Made by a program: the position numbers and the translations under genes | Shown here: piece after piece, positions 1-6,543 of the stretch | Numbering within the stretch: the stretch's first letter is position 1 | How the letters are laid out: each line of letters begins with the position of its first letter | Origin: Planctomycetota bacterium | GTDB lineage: Bacteria; Planctomycetota; UBA11346 | Assembly (NCBI GenBank): GCA_024641365.1 | Contig: JAHEDF010000225.1 | Coordinates: forward strand, 1-6,543 | Length of the DNA stretch: 6,543 nt | Direction of reading: 5' to 3' | Notes under the pieces: generated by a model | What the model saw: only the letters and a program-made list of their open reading frames with translations | The model's database searches: none | What the model was told of the DNA's origin: nothing

Positions 1-513
1 CAAAAAAATCATCCCTGTGCGATTGTTGTGCCACAATGTCCGCCAGACGATCAATGGGTGCGCACGACTTATGATCGTCATCGCCATGAACGACCAGCAC
101 AGAGTGGGCGTACGATGTCTTTGCTTACCGCACTAATGCGCGAAATAGCGCAAAATCCGCGCATTGATAATCAGCGCGTCTATTGCATTGGTAATTCGAT
201 GGGCGGATACGGCACGTGGGATGTGGTGACGCGTGAACCACGATTAATAGCTGCAGCAATCCCAATTTGTGGAGGAGCTGATTTAACCGCGGCTAAAGAA
301 ATTGCACATATCCCACTGTGGATATTTCATGGTGCTCACGATCATATTGTTGCTGTTGATCATGCCCGACGAATGGAAGCTGCATTAAAAGAGCAAGGCG
401 GCACGCCACGCTTAACTGAATTTCCAGACGGCGGGCACAATATTTTTAAACAAGTATACGTGACCGAAGGACTAGCAGAGTGGTTATTTGCTCAGCGCCT
501 AGCCACAAAATAA
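1..513 (+). CDS. alpha/beta-hydrolase, COG4099-type esterase/peptidase-like (5' end missing)
   Basis: This is the C-terminal 170 residues of a serine hydrolase. The frame is open to the first base and already matches the family there (PQCPPDDQW at visible residues 11-19), so the true start lies left of the window and the GTG at 28 is internal. The catalytic triad is complete: Ser66 in the nucleophile elbow GNSMGG, Asp114 in HGAHDHIV, and His146 in GGHNIF. The spacing and the terminal EWLFAQR motif resemble the predicted peptidase/PHB-depolymerase/feruloyl-esterase-like group (COG4099), often secreted and often found beside glycan-degradation genes. Probable role: hydrolysis of an ester, perhaps an acyl decoration on a polysaccharide; the substrate cannot be read from sequence. 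Any signal peptide would be in the missing part. It converges on the DUF1552 gene with a 21-base gap, so it is not in that operon. The family assignment is solid, the substrate unknown. Confidence 0.88.
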   Translation, partial: QKNHPCAIVVPQCPPDDQWVRTTYDRHRHERPAQSGRTMSLLTALMREIAQNPRIDNQRVYCIGNSMGGYGTWDVVTREPRLIAAAIPICGGADLTAAKEIAHIPLWIFHGAHDHIVAVDHARRMEAALKEQGGTPRLTEFPDGGHNIFKQVYVTEGLAEWLFAQRLATK

Positions 514-534
514 CACAGAAAAAATGGGAATTAA

Positions 535-1803
535 TTATCCGCGTAATTTTAAACCATCCATGGTACCCGTACTGCTGGCAAATGATTCGTCGTTTATCCC
601 CATGCGATGCAACATACTCAGGTAGAGGTTCGGTAGCGGGTAATTATTTTTCTGATTAAAAGCCAAATGTTGCCCGTGTTCAAATCCACCACCGGCAAGA
701 ATAACCGGCATATTACGGCAGTCATGGGACGAAGCGTTACCAAGATTTGAAGTTAATAACACCATCGTATTGTCCAATAGTGTGGAATTTCCTTCTCGCG
801 TGTCTTTTAATATATCTAGGAAACGAGCAAAATCTTTCATTTGCGCATCTTGGATTAAAGCTAATTGCGCAATATTTTCTGGTTTTTGGCCATGGTGGCT
901 GAGCTGGTGATAGGCTTGTTCCACGCCGTCCACTGATTTTGCGTTTCCAGACCCGTTAACATGGACTGTAATAAAACGTGTCGAATCGGTGGTAAGGGCT
1001 AAAGCAACAATATCTAAAAATAATCGCTGCAGGGTGACGACATCTTTTTCGCCGGTTAAGGGTGCGGGTTCATCAACTTTTGGTTTTGCTGTTTTAACCC
1101 AGGCCTGATCAGCAGCCAGGCGTTTTTCTAATTCATTTACCCCTGTAAAATAATTATCTAACACCTGTTTGTCGGCGCTACTAACACGTTGTTGCATACG
1201 TTTTGCTTCGCCTTGCACTACATCCATGATGCTGCGGCCTTGCTGTAAATACGCGACTTGGTTTTGTTGCTCTTGCGCCGAACTGTTGACAAACAACTGT
1301 CGAAATAATTTTTTCGCATCATTTTCCGCAGGAATCATCGAACCATTTGCCGTATAGGACGGGCTCGAATTACCCGTTAGATTAAGCACTAAGGATGGGA
1401 AACGAGTATCAGTGCCAAGCTTGCTGGCCATATATTGATCAAGCGAAATCGTATTCAGCGAACTGCCAGCTTGGACTTTTTTACCAGTAAGAATACTTGC
1501 TTCTGCTTGATGACCATTGCTAACACCTGGATGTGAGGTTCCAGATATTACGGTAAAATCATCACGTAAATGTTTGAGATGTGCGAGATATCGAGATGGG
1601 GTATATTTTTTCCCTGGTTCTTTGGGATTTAGAAATGGACCATGTAAACCCAGTGCGTAACTCAGCGCAAATAAGCGCCGTGGAGCGGCCCCATTGCGTT
1701 GTTGTGGTGTCGCTGCAGATAATGTTTCCAACCACGGCAAGGCTAATAACAATCCACCAGCTTTTAGAAGTGATCGGCGATAGAGCGGATTAATAGACGT
1801 CAT
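535..1803 (-). CDS. DUF1552 (HXXSHH family) secreted protein with Tat-type signal
   Basis: This is a full-length 422-residue DUF1552 protein. The N-terminus carries a twin-arginine-type signal: R9-R10 followed by SLLK and a hydrophobic stretch ending ALPWLE near residue 26, suggesting export in folded form. Family landmarks are SHPGVSNGH at 90-98, the name-giving HXXSHH motif as HQLSHH at 299-304, GNASSHD at 355-361, AGGGFEHGQH at 370-379, and STGTMDGL near the end. Several of these are histidine-rich and could bind metal; that is inference, as the family has no established activity. I recall DUF1501/DUF1552 proteins being compared with the alkaline phosphatase/sulfatase fold, but I see no classic phosphatase nucleophile. 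The ATG at 1803 is supported by an AAGGA box nine bases upstream. It is the third gene of the operon, 12 bases after the cytochrome gene, a pairing that recurs in Planctomycetota and Verrucomicrobiota. Confidence 0.93.
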   Translation of the reverse strand: MTSINPLYRRSLLKAGGLLLALPWLETLSAATPQQRNGAAPRRLFALSYALGLHGPFLNPKEPGKKYTPSRYLAHLKHLRDDFTVISGTSHPGVSNGHQAEASILTGKKVQAGSSLNTISLDQYMASKLGTDTRFPSLVLNLTGNSSPSYTANGSMIPAENDAKKLFRQLFVNSSAQEQQNQVAYLQQGRSIMDVVQGEAKRMQQRVSSADKQVLDNYFTGVNELEKRLAADQAWVKTAKPKVDEPAPLTGEKDVVTLQRLFLDIVALALTTDSTRFITVHVNGSGNAKSVDGVEQAYHQLSHHGQKPENIAQLALIQDAQMKDFARFLDILKDTREGNSTLLDNTMVLLTSNLGNASSHDCRNMPVILAGGGFEHGQHLAFNQKNNYPLPNLYLSMLHRMGINDESFASSTGTMDGLKLRG

Positions 1804-1812
1804 AACAGTATG

Positions 1813-1817
1813 TCCTT
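1813..1817 (-). promoter_or_regulatory. ribosome binding site of the DUF1552 gene
   Basis: The minus strand reads AAGGA here, nine bases before the ATG at 1803. The box overlaps the TAA stop codon of the upstream cytochrome gene (1816-1818), so a ribosome finishing that gene covers this site. This suggests coupled translation of the pair and supports the chosen start. Confidence 0.7.
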
Positions 1818-4233
1818 ATTTATTCATGAAAATTGGATTGGTAACTAATTCAAGAATCAATGAACGTAATCCGAAATTGGGAGCGCACTGGTCTAGCATA
1901 TGATCAATTTGTTTACGATCCGCATAAGAGATAGTGGCGCCAGTTGCATAGGTTGTGAGATGTTCAAGAAAGGTGCGGGCTATGGTACGTTGATCTTTTT
2001 CCAATAAGGCGCGGAATTGATTTATGTTAGTAAAAGAACGGCCATCGTGCATGGTGGCACTCGCATCTATAGGCAATTTAGATTTTTTATTTTCTGTTTG
2101 GTAGGCGGTTCGGTATTCGCCAATGACATCAAAGGTTTCTAAAGCGAATCCTGGCGGATCAATTTTACTATGGCAGGTGGCACAACTCGTTTCTTCACGA
2201 TGCTTTTCTAATATGTCACGAATTGTTTTTGCGCCGCGCGTATCAGGTTCAATGGCGGGTACATTATCTGGTGGCAATGGCACATGCACTCCCATCAACC
2301 GCTCAAGCATCCATACGCCACGAATGACGGGTGACGTGGAGGTGCCATTAGCGGTAACTTTTAAAATGGCAGCCTGCGTCATTAATCCGCCGCGGGGAGA
2401 ATTTTTAGGATATTGAATAACACGGGCGTGTGGTTTCCCACTCCAAGGAATATTATACAAAGTTGCCAATCGACTATCGATAATCGTATAGTCAGCGGCG
2501 ATTAAATCTTTAGCTGGTTTATTATTAGCTATGAGATGGCGAACAAAGTCGCGCGTTTCATCCATCATCGCATATTTTAAAGCATCATCGTATGTCGGAG
2601 CAATTTTATCATCGGGCGTCGTTGCATCAATTTGCGTCAGCATCATCCACTGATCGACAAAATGGTCGATGGCAGCATTGAATGCTGGTGTTGCCAGTAA
2701 ACGTTCTGCATGAGCACGAATGTGTGCGGGAGTTTGTAATTGATTGCGCTCGGCAGCTTCGAGTAGTTTATTGTCAGCTGGTTGTGCTGTGAGAAAATAA
2801 CTCAGGCGATTCGCCATCGCATAAGCATCAAGCGATCCTGGCTTTTCCTCAAAATAAAGAAAACGCGGCGATACCAGTATAGTGCGATAACCAGTTAGGA
2901 GAGCATCGGTAAATGATTTATTTTTTTGATATTCAGCTTTTGCCAACTGTATGTAGGGCGCGCAATCACTAGTGGTAACCGGGCGTCGAAATGCACGGGA
3001 AGCAAATGTGGTAATGAGCGGGGCCAAATCTTTGTCCGTCACTGAATCAGGAACTGACATAGTGATAACAGCACTTGGTTTTACTTTCGCATATTTATCA
3101 CCGGAATTATTTTTAACACGTTGCACGTCAAACTGAATTGGAATATCACCGAATAAAATTTGCTTGACTGCATTTGCTGATTGTCCCTTGCTAATGCGTT
3201 CAATGGTTAGATCGCGGTAAGCAATGCTAGGAATTTTGAGGGCATTATCGTCACTCCAGGGGCCTCGCGTTATTCCTTTGTAATTGGCATCCTGCATTTT
3301 TATTTCTAAAATATGACGACCTTGAATCCATGCCTCGAAACTTACTTTTTCCATTTTATTGGTAGCGGGAAATCGCCCAATAAAGTATTGCGCTGGTGAG
3401 CTAGAATAACAAACACCGCTGCGAATTACTCCCCACAGATGGTCAGTCTCTTTTGGTATATTATTACCCTGAACGAGCATGGAGACGCGATACCAACCAG
3501 ATTCCGGTACATCTGTCTCGGTTACTCGTCCGTAAAAATTACCAATTAAATTACCCGCAATGACATCTTTATCTTTAAAGGCAATAGGCCCACGATCATT
3601 AGCGCTAATTGCTTTCCGTGCTAAATCTTTTTGTGAATAGGTACGTTTAAATGGTTTGATGCTATCGGCTGCAACTGCGACAGCTTGTTGTAAACCGAGA
3701 TCCGCAGCGGCGAGAAATTGTGACAAATGATATTGTGACATGGCCTGATACTGGGTGACCGTATCATAACTATTTATTTTTAAATCATCAGGAAGGTCGT
3801 CGGTAAGTGGAATATCTATGCCAAGTAATTGCTCCATGGTACGCTGATATTCAAAACGACTAATATGTCTGGTCGCTACACGCCCAAGCGTTTTTTGATT
3901 CGCGGTATCATAAGCCATTAAACCTGAATGTAGGGCAACACGAAAAGATTGTGATTGATCAAGAGCGAGGCGAGGGGAGCCGTCCTTTTTCTTTGGAGGC
4001 ATTTCACCTGCTTCAACGCGATCAAAAATATGGATCCACGTTTTTAAGTCTGATGACGAGGTCGGTGGAAATGATAACGATGAGAGGTCTAATTTCCCTT
4101 TCGGGTCATCATTATCATGACAATCCAAACAGTGTGCTTTTAAAAATGCAGCTGGAGCGGTTTCACTGGCCTGCGCAGACATACAGATGCCCATGGCTAC
4201 GACAAATATGGCCTGTGAAAGAAAATGGCGCAT
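1816..4233 (-). CDS. secreted dihaem c-type cytochrome, DUF1587/DUF1595/DUF1592/DUF1588/DUF1585 protein
   Basis: This 805-residue protein has a Sec-type signal peptide (hydrophobic 7-20, likely cleavage after AQA at 20-22). A short cytochrome c domain (PSCyt1-like) follows, with CLDCH at 35-39 and a probable axial Met78 in GEMPP. A DUF1587-like segment (about 118-180) comes next, then a beta-rich insert (about 215-350) resembling a carbohydrate-binding module. The rest is DUF1595 (about 400-437), DUF1592 (about 441-570), DUF1588 (about 610-710) with a second haem motif CATCH at 684-688 followed by IDPPGFALE, and DUF1585 (about 728-803). Two CXXCH sites predict a periplasmic or surface dihaem protein. 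Electron transfer or oxidation of an extracellular substrate is plausible, but the family has no proven reaction. Its ATG overlaps the stop of the upstream gene by one base (TAATG), and DUF1552 follows after 12 bases. Length and domain order look complete, with no frameshift. Domain borders are estimates. Confidence 0.93.
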   Translation of the reverse strand: MRHFLSQAIFVVAMGICMSAQASETAPAAFLKAHCLDCHDNDDPKGKLDLSSLSFPPTSSSDLKTWIHIFDRVEAGEMPPKKKDGSPRLALDQSQSFRVALHSGLMAYDTANQKTLGRVATRHISRFEYQRTMEQLLGIDIPLTDDLPDDLKINSYDTVTQYQAMSQYHLSQFLAAADLGLQQAVAVAADSIKPFKRTYSQKDLARKAISANDRGPIAFKDKDVIAGNLIGNFYGRVTETDVPESGWYRVSMLVQGNNIPKETDHLWGVIRSGVCYSSSPAQYFIGRFPATNKMEKVSFEAWIQGRHILEIKMQDANYKGITRGPWSDDNALKIPSIAYRDLTIERISKGQSANAVKQILFGDIPIQFDVQRVKNNSGDKYAKVKPSAVITMSVPDSVTDKDLAPLITTFASRAFRRPVTTSDCAPYIQLAKAEYQKNKSFTDALLTGYRTILVSPRFLYFEEKPGSLDAYAMANRLSYFLTAQPADNKLLEAAERNQLQTPAHIRAHAERLLATPAFNAAIDHFVDQWMMLTQIDATTPDDKIAPTYDDALKYAMMDETRDFVRHLIANNKPAKDLIAADYTIIDSRLATLYNIPWSGKPHARVIQYPKNSPRGGLMTQAAILKVTANGTSTSPVIRGVWMLERLMGVHVPLPPDNVPAIEPDTRGAKTIRDILEKHREETSCATCHSKIDPPGFALETFDVIGEYRTAYQTENKKSKLPIDASATMHDGRSFTNINQFRALLEKDQRTIARTFLEHLTTYATGATISYADRKQIDHMLDQCAPNFGLRSLILELVTNPIFMNK

Positions 4234-5027
4234 TATTTTTTCTTTTCTTTTTCAGTAGTCGGTTTGGGTTCTTTAATTCTTACCGGTTCAAATACAGGGA
4301 AAGTTGCTCGTCGTTCAATCCAACGTGGCTGTTCTTCATCAGCGATGCTCCAGATGGATAGGTTATCAATTTCGATGGTTCCACCACGTGCACCTGCAAA
4401 ACCAATCCCGGGACTGCCAGAGGCTTGTGGTAATGCATAAGTGGCATGTTTCGCATACAGGATGGGACCATTAGCAAATTGTATCACAGCTTCCTCACCT
4501 TTTGCCTCTACCATGACATGGTACCATGAACCATCAACGAGTTTGTAATCCAAGTTTGCAGCGACGCGGAGCGTATCGTGTTCCGCTAACAAATCGGTTC
4601 CGTCAGGTAAAATGCGGACTCGGGTGACATGATGTCCATATTCCATAAATGGCGAAATAGTCGTTGCGGTGCCGCCCATATAGCGAATGGAATAGGTAGC
4701 CATAAATTGTTTTGGGGTGGTCGGAAATCCGATGCGCGGTTCTAAACCTTTGTGATCAGGTTTTGATGCTTGGTACTCAGGAGTAGATGGCTGTCCAAAT
4801 AATACGCCATCTTTTATTTCCCAGCGAGTTCCTTGCTGCGCTTTATAGATTGATTTATCGAGTGGTCCGCCAACAGAGAAGTCATTGGTAATCACACATG
4901 ATTTTGGCACACTCATCATTGGTGAGAGGCCATGAAAATTTTCTAGTGCCATCATAGGAGTGGCGGCACCAACCAAAAGAAATAATGCCATAAACGGACG
5001 AGACGTTTGGCGGACCATTATCATCAT
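4233..5027 (-). CDS. secreted DUF1080 / LamG-like jelly-roll protein
   Basis: With the ATG at 5027 this is a 264-residue protein. It has a signal peptide (RQTSR, then a hydrophobic core at about 12-22, likely cleavage after PMMA at 24-27). One concanavalin-A-like jelly roll spans about 45-228: RWEIKDGVLFGQ at 68-79 matches the opening strands of DUF1080, SWYHVMVEAKG at 167-177 the central strands, and GIGFAGARGGTIEIDNLSIW at 207-226 the closing strands. DUF1080 is also called 3-keto-disaccharide hydrolase; many members are annotated only as glycan-binding or glycosidase-like, and I cannot identify catalytic residues here. The tail after 228 is charged and ends KEKKK. The frame extends to a GTG at 5072, but ATG 5027 is preferred because GAGGGA lies nine bases upstream and the signal peptide then starts normally; ATG at 5024 or 5018 is also possible. 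It is the first gene of the operon. A secreted glycan-contacting role is inferred. Confidence 0.8.
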   Translation of the reverse strand: MMIMVRQTSRPFMALFLLVGAATPMMALENFHGLSPMMSVPKSCVITNDFSVGGPLDKSIYKAQQGTRWEIKDGVLFGQPSTPEYQASKPDHKGLEPRIGFPTTPKQFMATYSIRYMGGTATTISPFMEYGHHVTRVRILPDGTDLLAEHDTLRVAANLDYKLVDGSWYHVMVEAKGEEAVIQFANGPILYAKHATYALPQASGSPGIGFAGARGGTIEIDNLSIWSIADEEQPRWIERRATFPVFEPVRIKEPKPTTEKEKKK

Positions 5028-5036
5028 GGGTTGGCA

Positions 5037-5042
5037 TCCCTC
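5037..5042 (-). promoter_or_regulatory. ribosome binding site deciding the start of the jelly-roll gene
   Basis: The minus strand reads GAGGGA here, nine bases before the ATG at 5027 and twelve before the ATG at 5024. No comparable box precedes the upstream in-frame GTG at 5072, so this site favours the shorter protein whose signal peptide sits at the N-terminus. Confidence 0.6.
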
Positions 5043-5260
5043 GTGTGCGTTTTGTGATGAGAATGTAAGCACATTTTTATGAGCCTATACGTATGCAGTT
5101 TACTGTACCGTTTCGTGGTAAAAGTCTAAGATTCTGTTGGATTTCTAGACAATATCACCAATGTAATTTCACTGATGTCGATTAATTGAATCTTACCAGT
5201 TTACACAGCCCTTTATGGCTAGGAGCTGCATGGGGTTGCATCGCGGCAAATAAGGGCAGA

Positions 5261-5300
5261 AAAGAGTAAGCACTACCTATTCTAGTAGTGCTTACTCTTT
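5261..5300 (-). terminator. hairpin terminator downstream of the sulfatase gene
   Basis: A perfect 16-base inverted repeat (arms 5261-5276 and 5285-5300) encloses an eight-base loop. The arm reads AAAGAGTAAGCACTAC, and on the minus strand the second arm ends CTCTTT followed by TCT, giving a short interrupted U tract. It lies 65 bases after the sulfatase stop and before the next operon, where an intrinsic terminator is expected. The A-rich side of the stem could give some termination on the other strand too. The stem is certain; terminator function is likely, although the U tract is poor. Confidence 0.75.
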
Positions 5301-5365
5301 GGTCTTAGACAAAGAGGTAAAATATACTTTTGTGGATACTTTTATTACGAAAGAATGCAGCCGTG

Positions 5366-6543
5366 TTATTTGTATAAAGGGATAGATTTTGCTTTAATGT
5401 CAGCCAGGCGTTTTTCTACACGATCCAGTAATTCTTGTACGATTTTTGGTTGGGTGCTGCTATGATCGGTTAATTCGCCATTTTCTTCTTCAAGATTAAA
5501 GAGTAATGGGTGAGCGCTATTATCTAATGCCGCTAATTTGGCTTCTATTTCTGGAGTCATTTTTTTCGCTTGTCCAAGGCCACCTTTTACCTGGACACCT
5601 TGCATAAATAATTTCCATTTACCGACACGTATGGCCTGGAACTCGCCCATGCCATGCCAAAATAATAATTCTTGTCGCTGCGATTCTTTTGTAGCTCCAG
5701 TCAGCAAATCCCATTGGTTTACCCCATCAACGTTTTGTGCTGAAGTGACGGCTTTTTTCCAATCAATGCCAGCTGCCGTGCACAGGGTTGGTAAAATATC
5801 CATAGCAGACATCAGCGCATGATTTTCAACCCCGGCAGGAATTTTCCCCGGCCAATACGCAATACACGGAACGCGACTGCCGCCTTCAAGTGCACTCCAT
5901 TTCATGCCTCGGTGTGGATCTGCACGTGATTTTTCACCGGATTGCGGGCCGTTATCTGAATAAAAAAGCACGAGGGTATTATCGGCAATATTTTGCTCAT
6001 TCAGCGTTTTCATTATATCACCTATGCGATGATCTAATTCCTCAACTACATCGCCATATTCGCCATAAGCGGACTTCCCTTTCCAATCCGGATGTGCTTG
6101 GACAGGAAAATGGGGGGCCGTGTAGGGGATATAAAGAAAGAATGGTTTTTCTTTATGCTCGGTAATAAAGCGAATAGCTTCGTTGGTAAATTTCTCAGTT
6201 AATAATTTATTATCAAATGGCTCATCTAATTTATCCGCAGCGCGATAAAATATTTTTGACAAATTATTACTTTTGTCGATGTAAAACGACGAATCAAATC
6301 CTTGATTATGCGGCAAACAAGGTCCGTCACTGCCCACATGCCATTTCCCGGACATGCCCGTGGCATAACCAGCAGACTTAAAAATCTCGGCGATAGTAAC
6401 GATGTCAGGGGAGAGACCTTCTTTGGGTGCCATTTTATAACCAATGACACCCTGGGTCCATCCAACCCGCGCAGGATAACAACCAGATAACAACGCCATG
6501 CGCGACGGTGTGCATACACTCGCGCCAGCATAAAAATTAGTCA
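5366..6543 (-). CDS. type I formylglycine-dependent sulfatase, arylsulfatase A-like (N-terminus missing)
   Basis: This frame runs open to the right edge and shows the last 391 residues of a sulfatase that hydrolyses sulfate esters. The first visible residues are TNFYAGASVCTPSR. Cys10 in CTPSR (6512-6514) is the residue converted to formylglycine, so the ATG at 6499, which lies after it, cannot be the start. Other active-site landmarks are GKWHVG (65-70; Lys66, His68), APHFP (142-146; His144), SDNGP (195-199; metal ligands Asp196 and Asn197), and GMKW (212-215) with the EGGSRVP segment after it. The missing N-terminus should hold the signal peptide and the paired Asp metal ligands. The C-terminal part (LLFNLEEENGELTD, then a helical end) is typical of the arylsulfatase A-like group. 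A polysaccharide substrate is likely in this context, but its identity cannot be told. A hairpin terminator follows, so it is probably transcribed apart from the downstream operon. Confidence 0.95.
   Translation of the reverse strand, partial: TNFYAGASVCTPSRMALLSGCYPARVGWTQGVIGYKMAPKEGLSPDIVTIAEIFKSAGYATGMSGKWHVGSDGPCLPHNQGFDSSFYIDKSNNLSKIFYRAADKLDEPFDNKLLTEKFTNEAIRFITEHKEKPFFLYIPYTAPHFPVQAHPDWKGKSAYGEYGDVVEELDHRIGDIMKTLNEQNIADNTLVLFYSDNGPQSGEKSRADPHRGMKWSALEGGSRVPCIAYWPGKIPAGVENHALMSAMDILPTLCTAAGIDWKKAVTSAQNVDGVNQWDLLTGATKESQRQELLFWHGMGEFQAIRVGKWKLFMQGVQVKGGLGQAKKMTPEIEAKLAALDNSAHPLLFNLEEENGELTDHSSTQPKIVQELLDRVEKRLADIKAKSIPLYK

Larger units (their letters stand above)
5028..5365 (-). other. 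non-coding spacer: sulfatase 3' end and leader of the three-gene operon
   Basis: No convincing gene lies here on either strand. The right part (5301-5365) is the 3' untranslated end of the sulfatase transcript, followed by the hairpin at 5261-5300. The remaining 230 bases down to 5028 should hold the promoter and leader of the operon. The best sigma-70-like pair I can find on the minus strand is TTGTCT (5147-5152) and TAGACT (5123-5128), 18 bases apart and four of six matches each; this is weak, and these bacteria need not use that consensus. I see no riboswitch or clear operator. If transcription starts near 5116, the leader is roughly 90 bases long. Confidence 0.5.

Noticed and set aside
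28..30. GTG as the start of the esterase gene
   Set aside because: The same frame is open to base 1 and the residues before it fit the family, so this valine is internal.
2123..2416. Plus-strand open frame of 97 codons opposite the DUF1588 region
   Set aside because: It is antisense to a conserved haem-containing domain, and its translation is unlike any secreted or regulatory protein I recognise.
3951..4361. Plus-strand open frame of 136 codons opposite the cytochrome start
   Set aside because: It lies antisense over the signal peptide, haem-binding region and gene junction, and its translation shows no domain or plausible start context.
5070..5072. GTG as the start of the jelly-roll gene
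   Set aside because: It adds a polar 15-residue stretch before the signal peptide and lacks a good ribosome binding site, while the ATG at 5027 has one.
5207..5220. AGCC-CTTTAT-GGCT mini-hairpin in the operon leader
   Set aside because: Only four pairs form and no U tract follows, so it is too weak to call an operator, terminator or riboswitch.
5124..5310. Seven-base inverted repeat GTCTAAG (5124-5130) with CTTAGAC (5304-5310)
   Set aside because: Seven bases separated by about 170 bases is expected by chance in a spacer of this size.
6226..6531. Minus-strand open frame of about 101 codons inside the sulfatase
   Set aside because: It is a shifted frame of the sulfatase coding sequence; the true frame carries the conserved sulfatase motifs throughout this stretch.

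Overview
The window reads as a piece of a bacterial chromosome from the Planctomycetota/Verrucomicrobiota side of the tree. The evidence is gene content: a c-type cytochrome of the DUF1587/1595/1592/1588/1585 architecture next to a DUF1552 (HXXSHH) protein, plus a formylglycine sulfatase, a DUF1080/LamG-like secreted protein and a COG4099-type esterase. By eye the base composition is slightly AT-leaning. Verrucomicrobiota is a reasonable guess, but the phylum is inferred, not shown. I see no rRNA, tRNA, CRISPR array, insertion sequence or phage gene.

Layout. (1) Positions 1-513, plus strand: the 3' part of an alpha/beta-hydrolase with a complete Ser/Asp/His triad, cut by the left edge. (2) Positions 535-5027, minus strand: a tight three-gene operon, read right to left. 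It encodes a secreted DUF1080/LamG-like jelly-roll protein, an 805-residue secreted protein with two CXXCH haem sites, and a DUF1552 protein with a Tat-type signal. The first two genes overlap by one base (TAATG). The last two are 12 bases apart, with the ribosome binding site of the third lying over the stop codon of the second. (3) Positions 5028-5365: a non-coding spacer with a strong 16-bp hairpin terminator and the operon leader. (4) Positions 5366-6543, minus strand: most of a type I sulfatase, cut by the right edge just upstream of its CTPSR active-site motif.

How it may fit together. All three operon products look exported. The sulfatase and esterase are of kinds normally used outside the cytoplasm to strip sulfate and acyl groups from polysaccharides. 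A plausible reading is a cell-surface or periplasmic module that handles a sulfated, esterified glycan. In it the jelly-roll protein and the glycan-binding-like insert of the cytochrome would contact the polymer, while the dihaem cytochrome and DUF1552 protein carry out an unknown, possibly redox, step. The cytochrome/DUF1552 pairing is widespread in these phyla but has no established function; the substrate and chemistry proposed here are inference.
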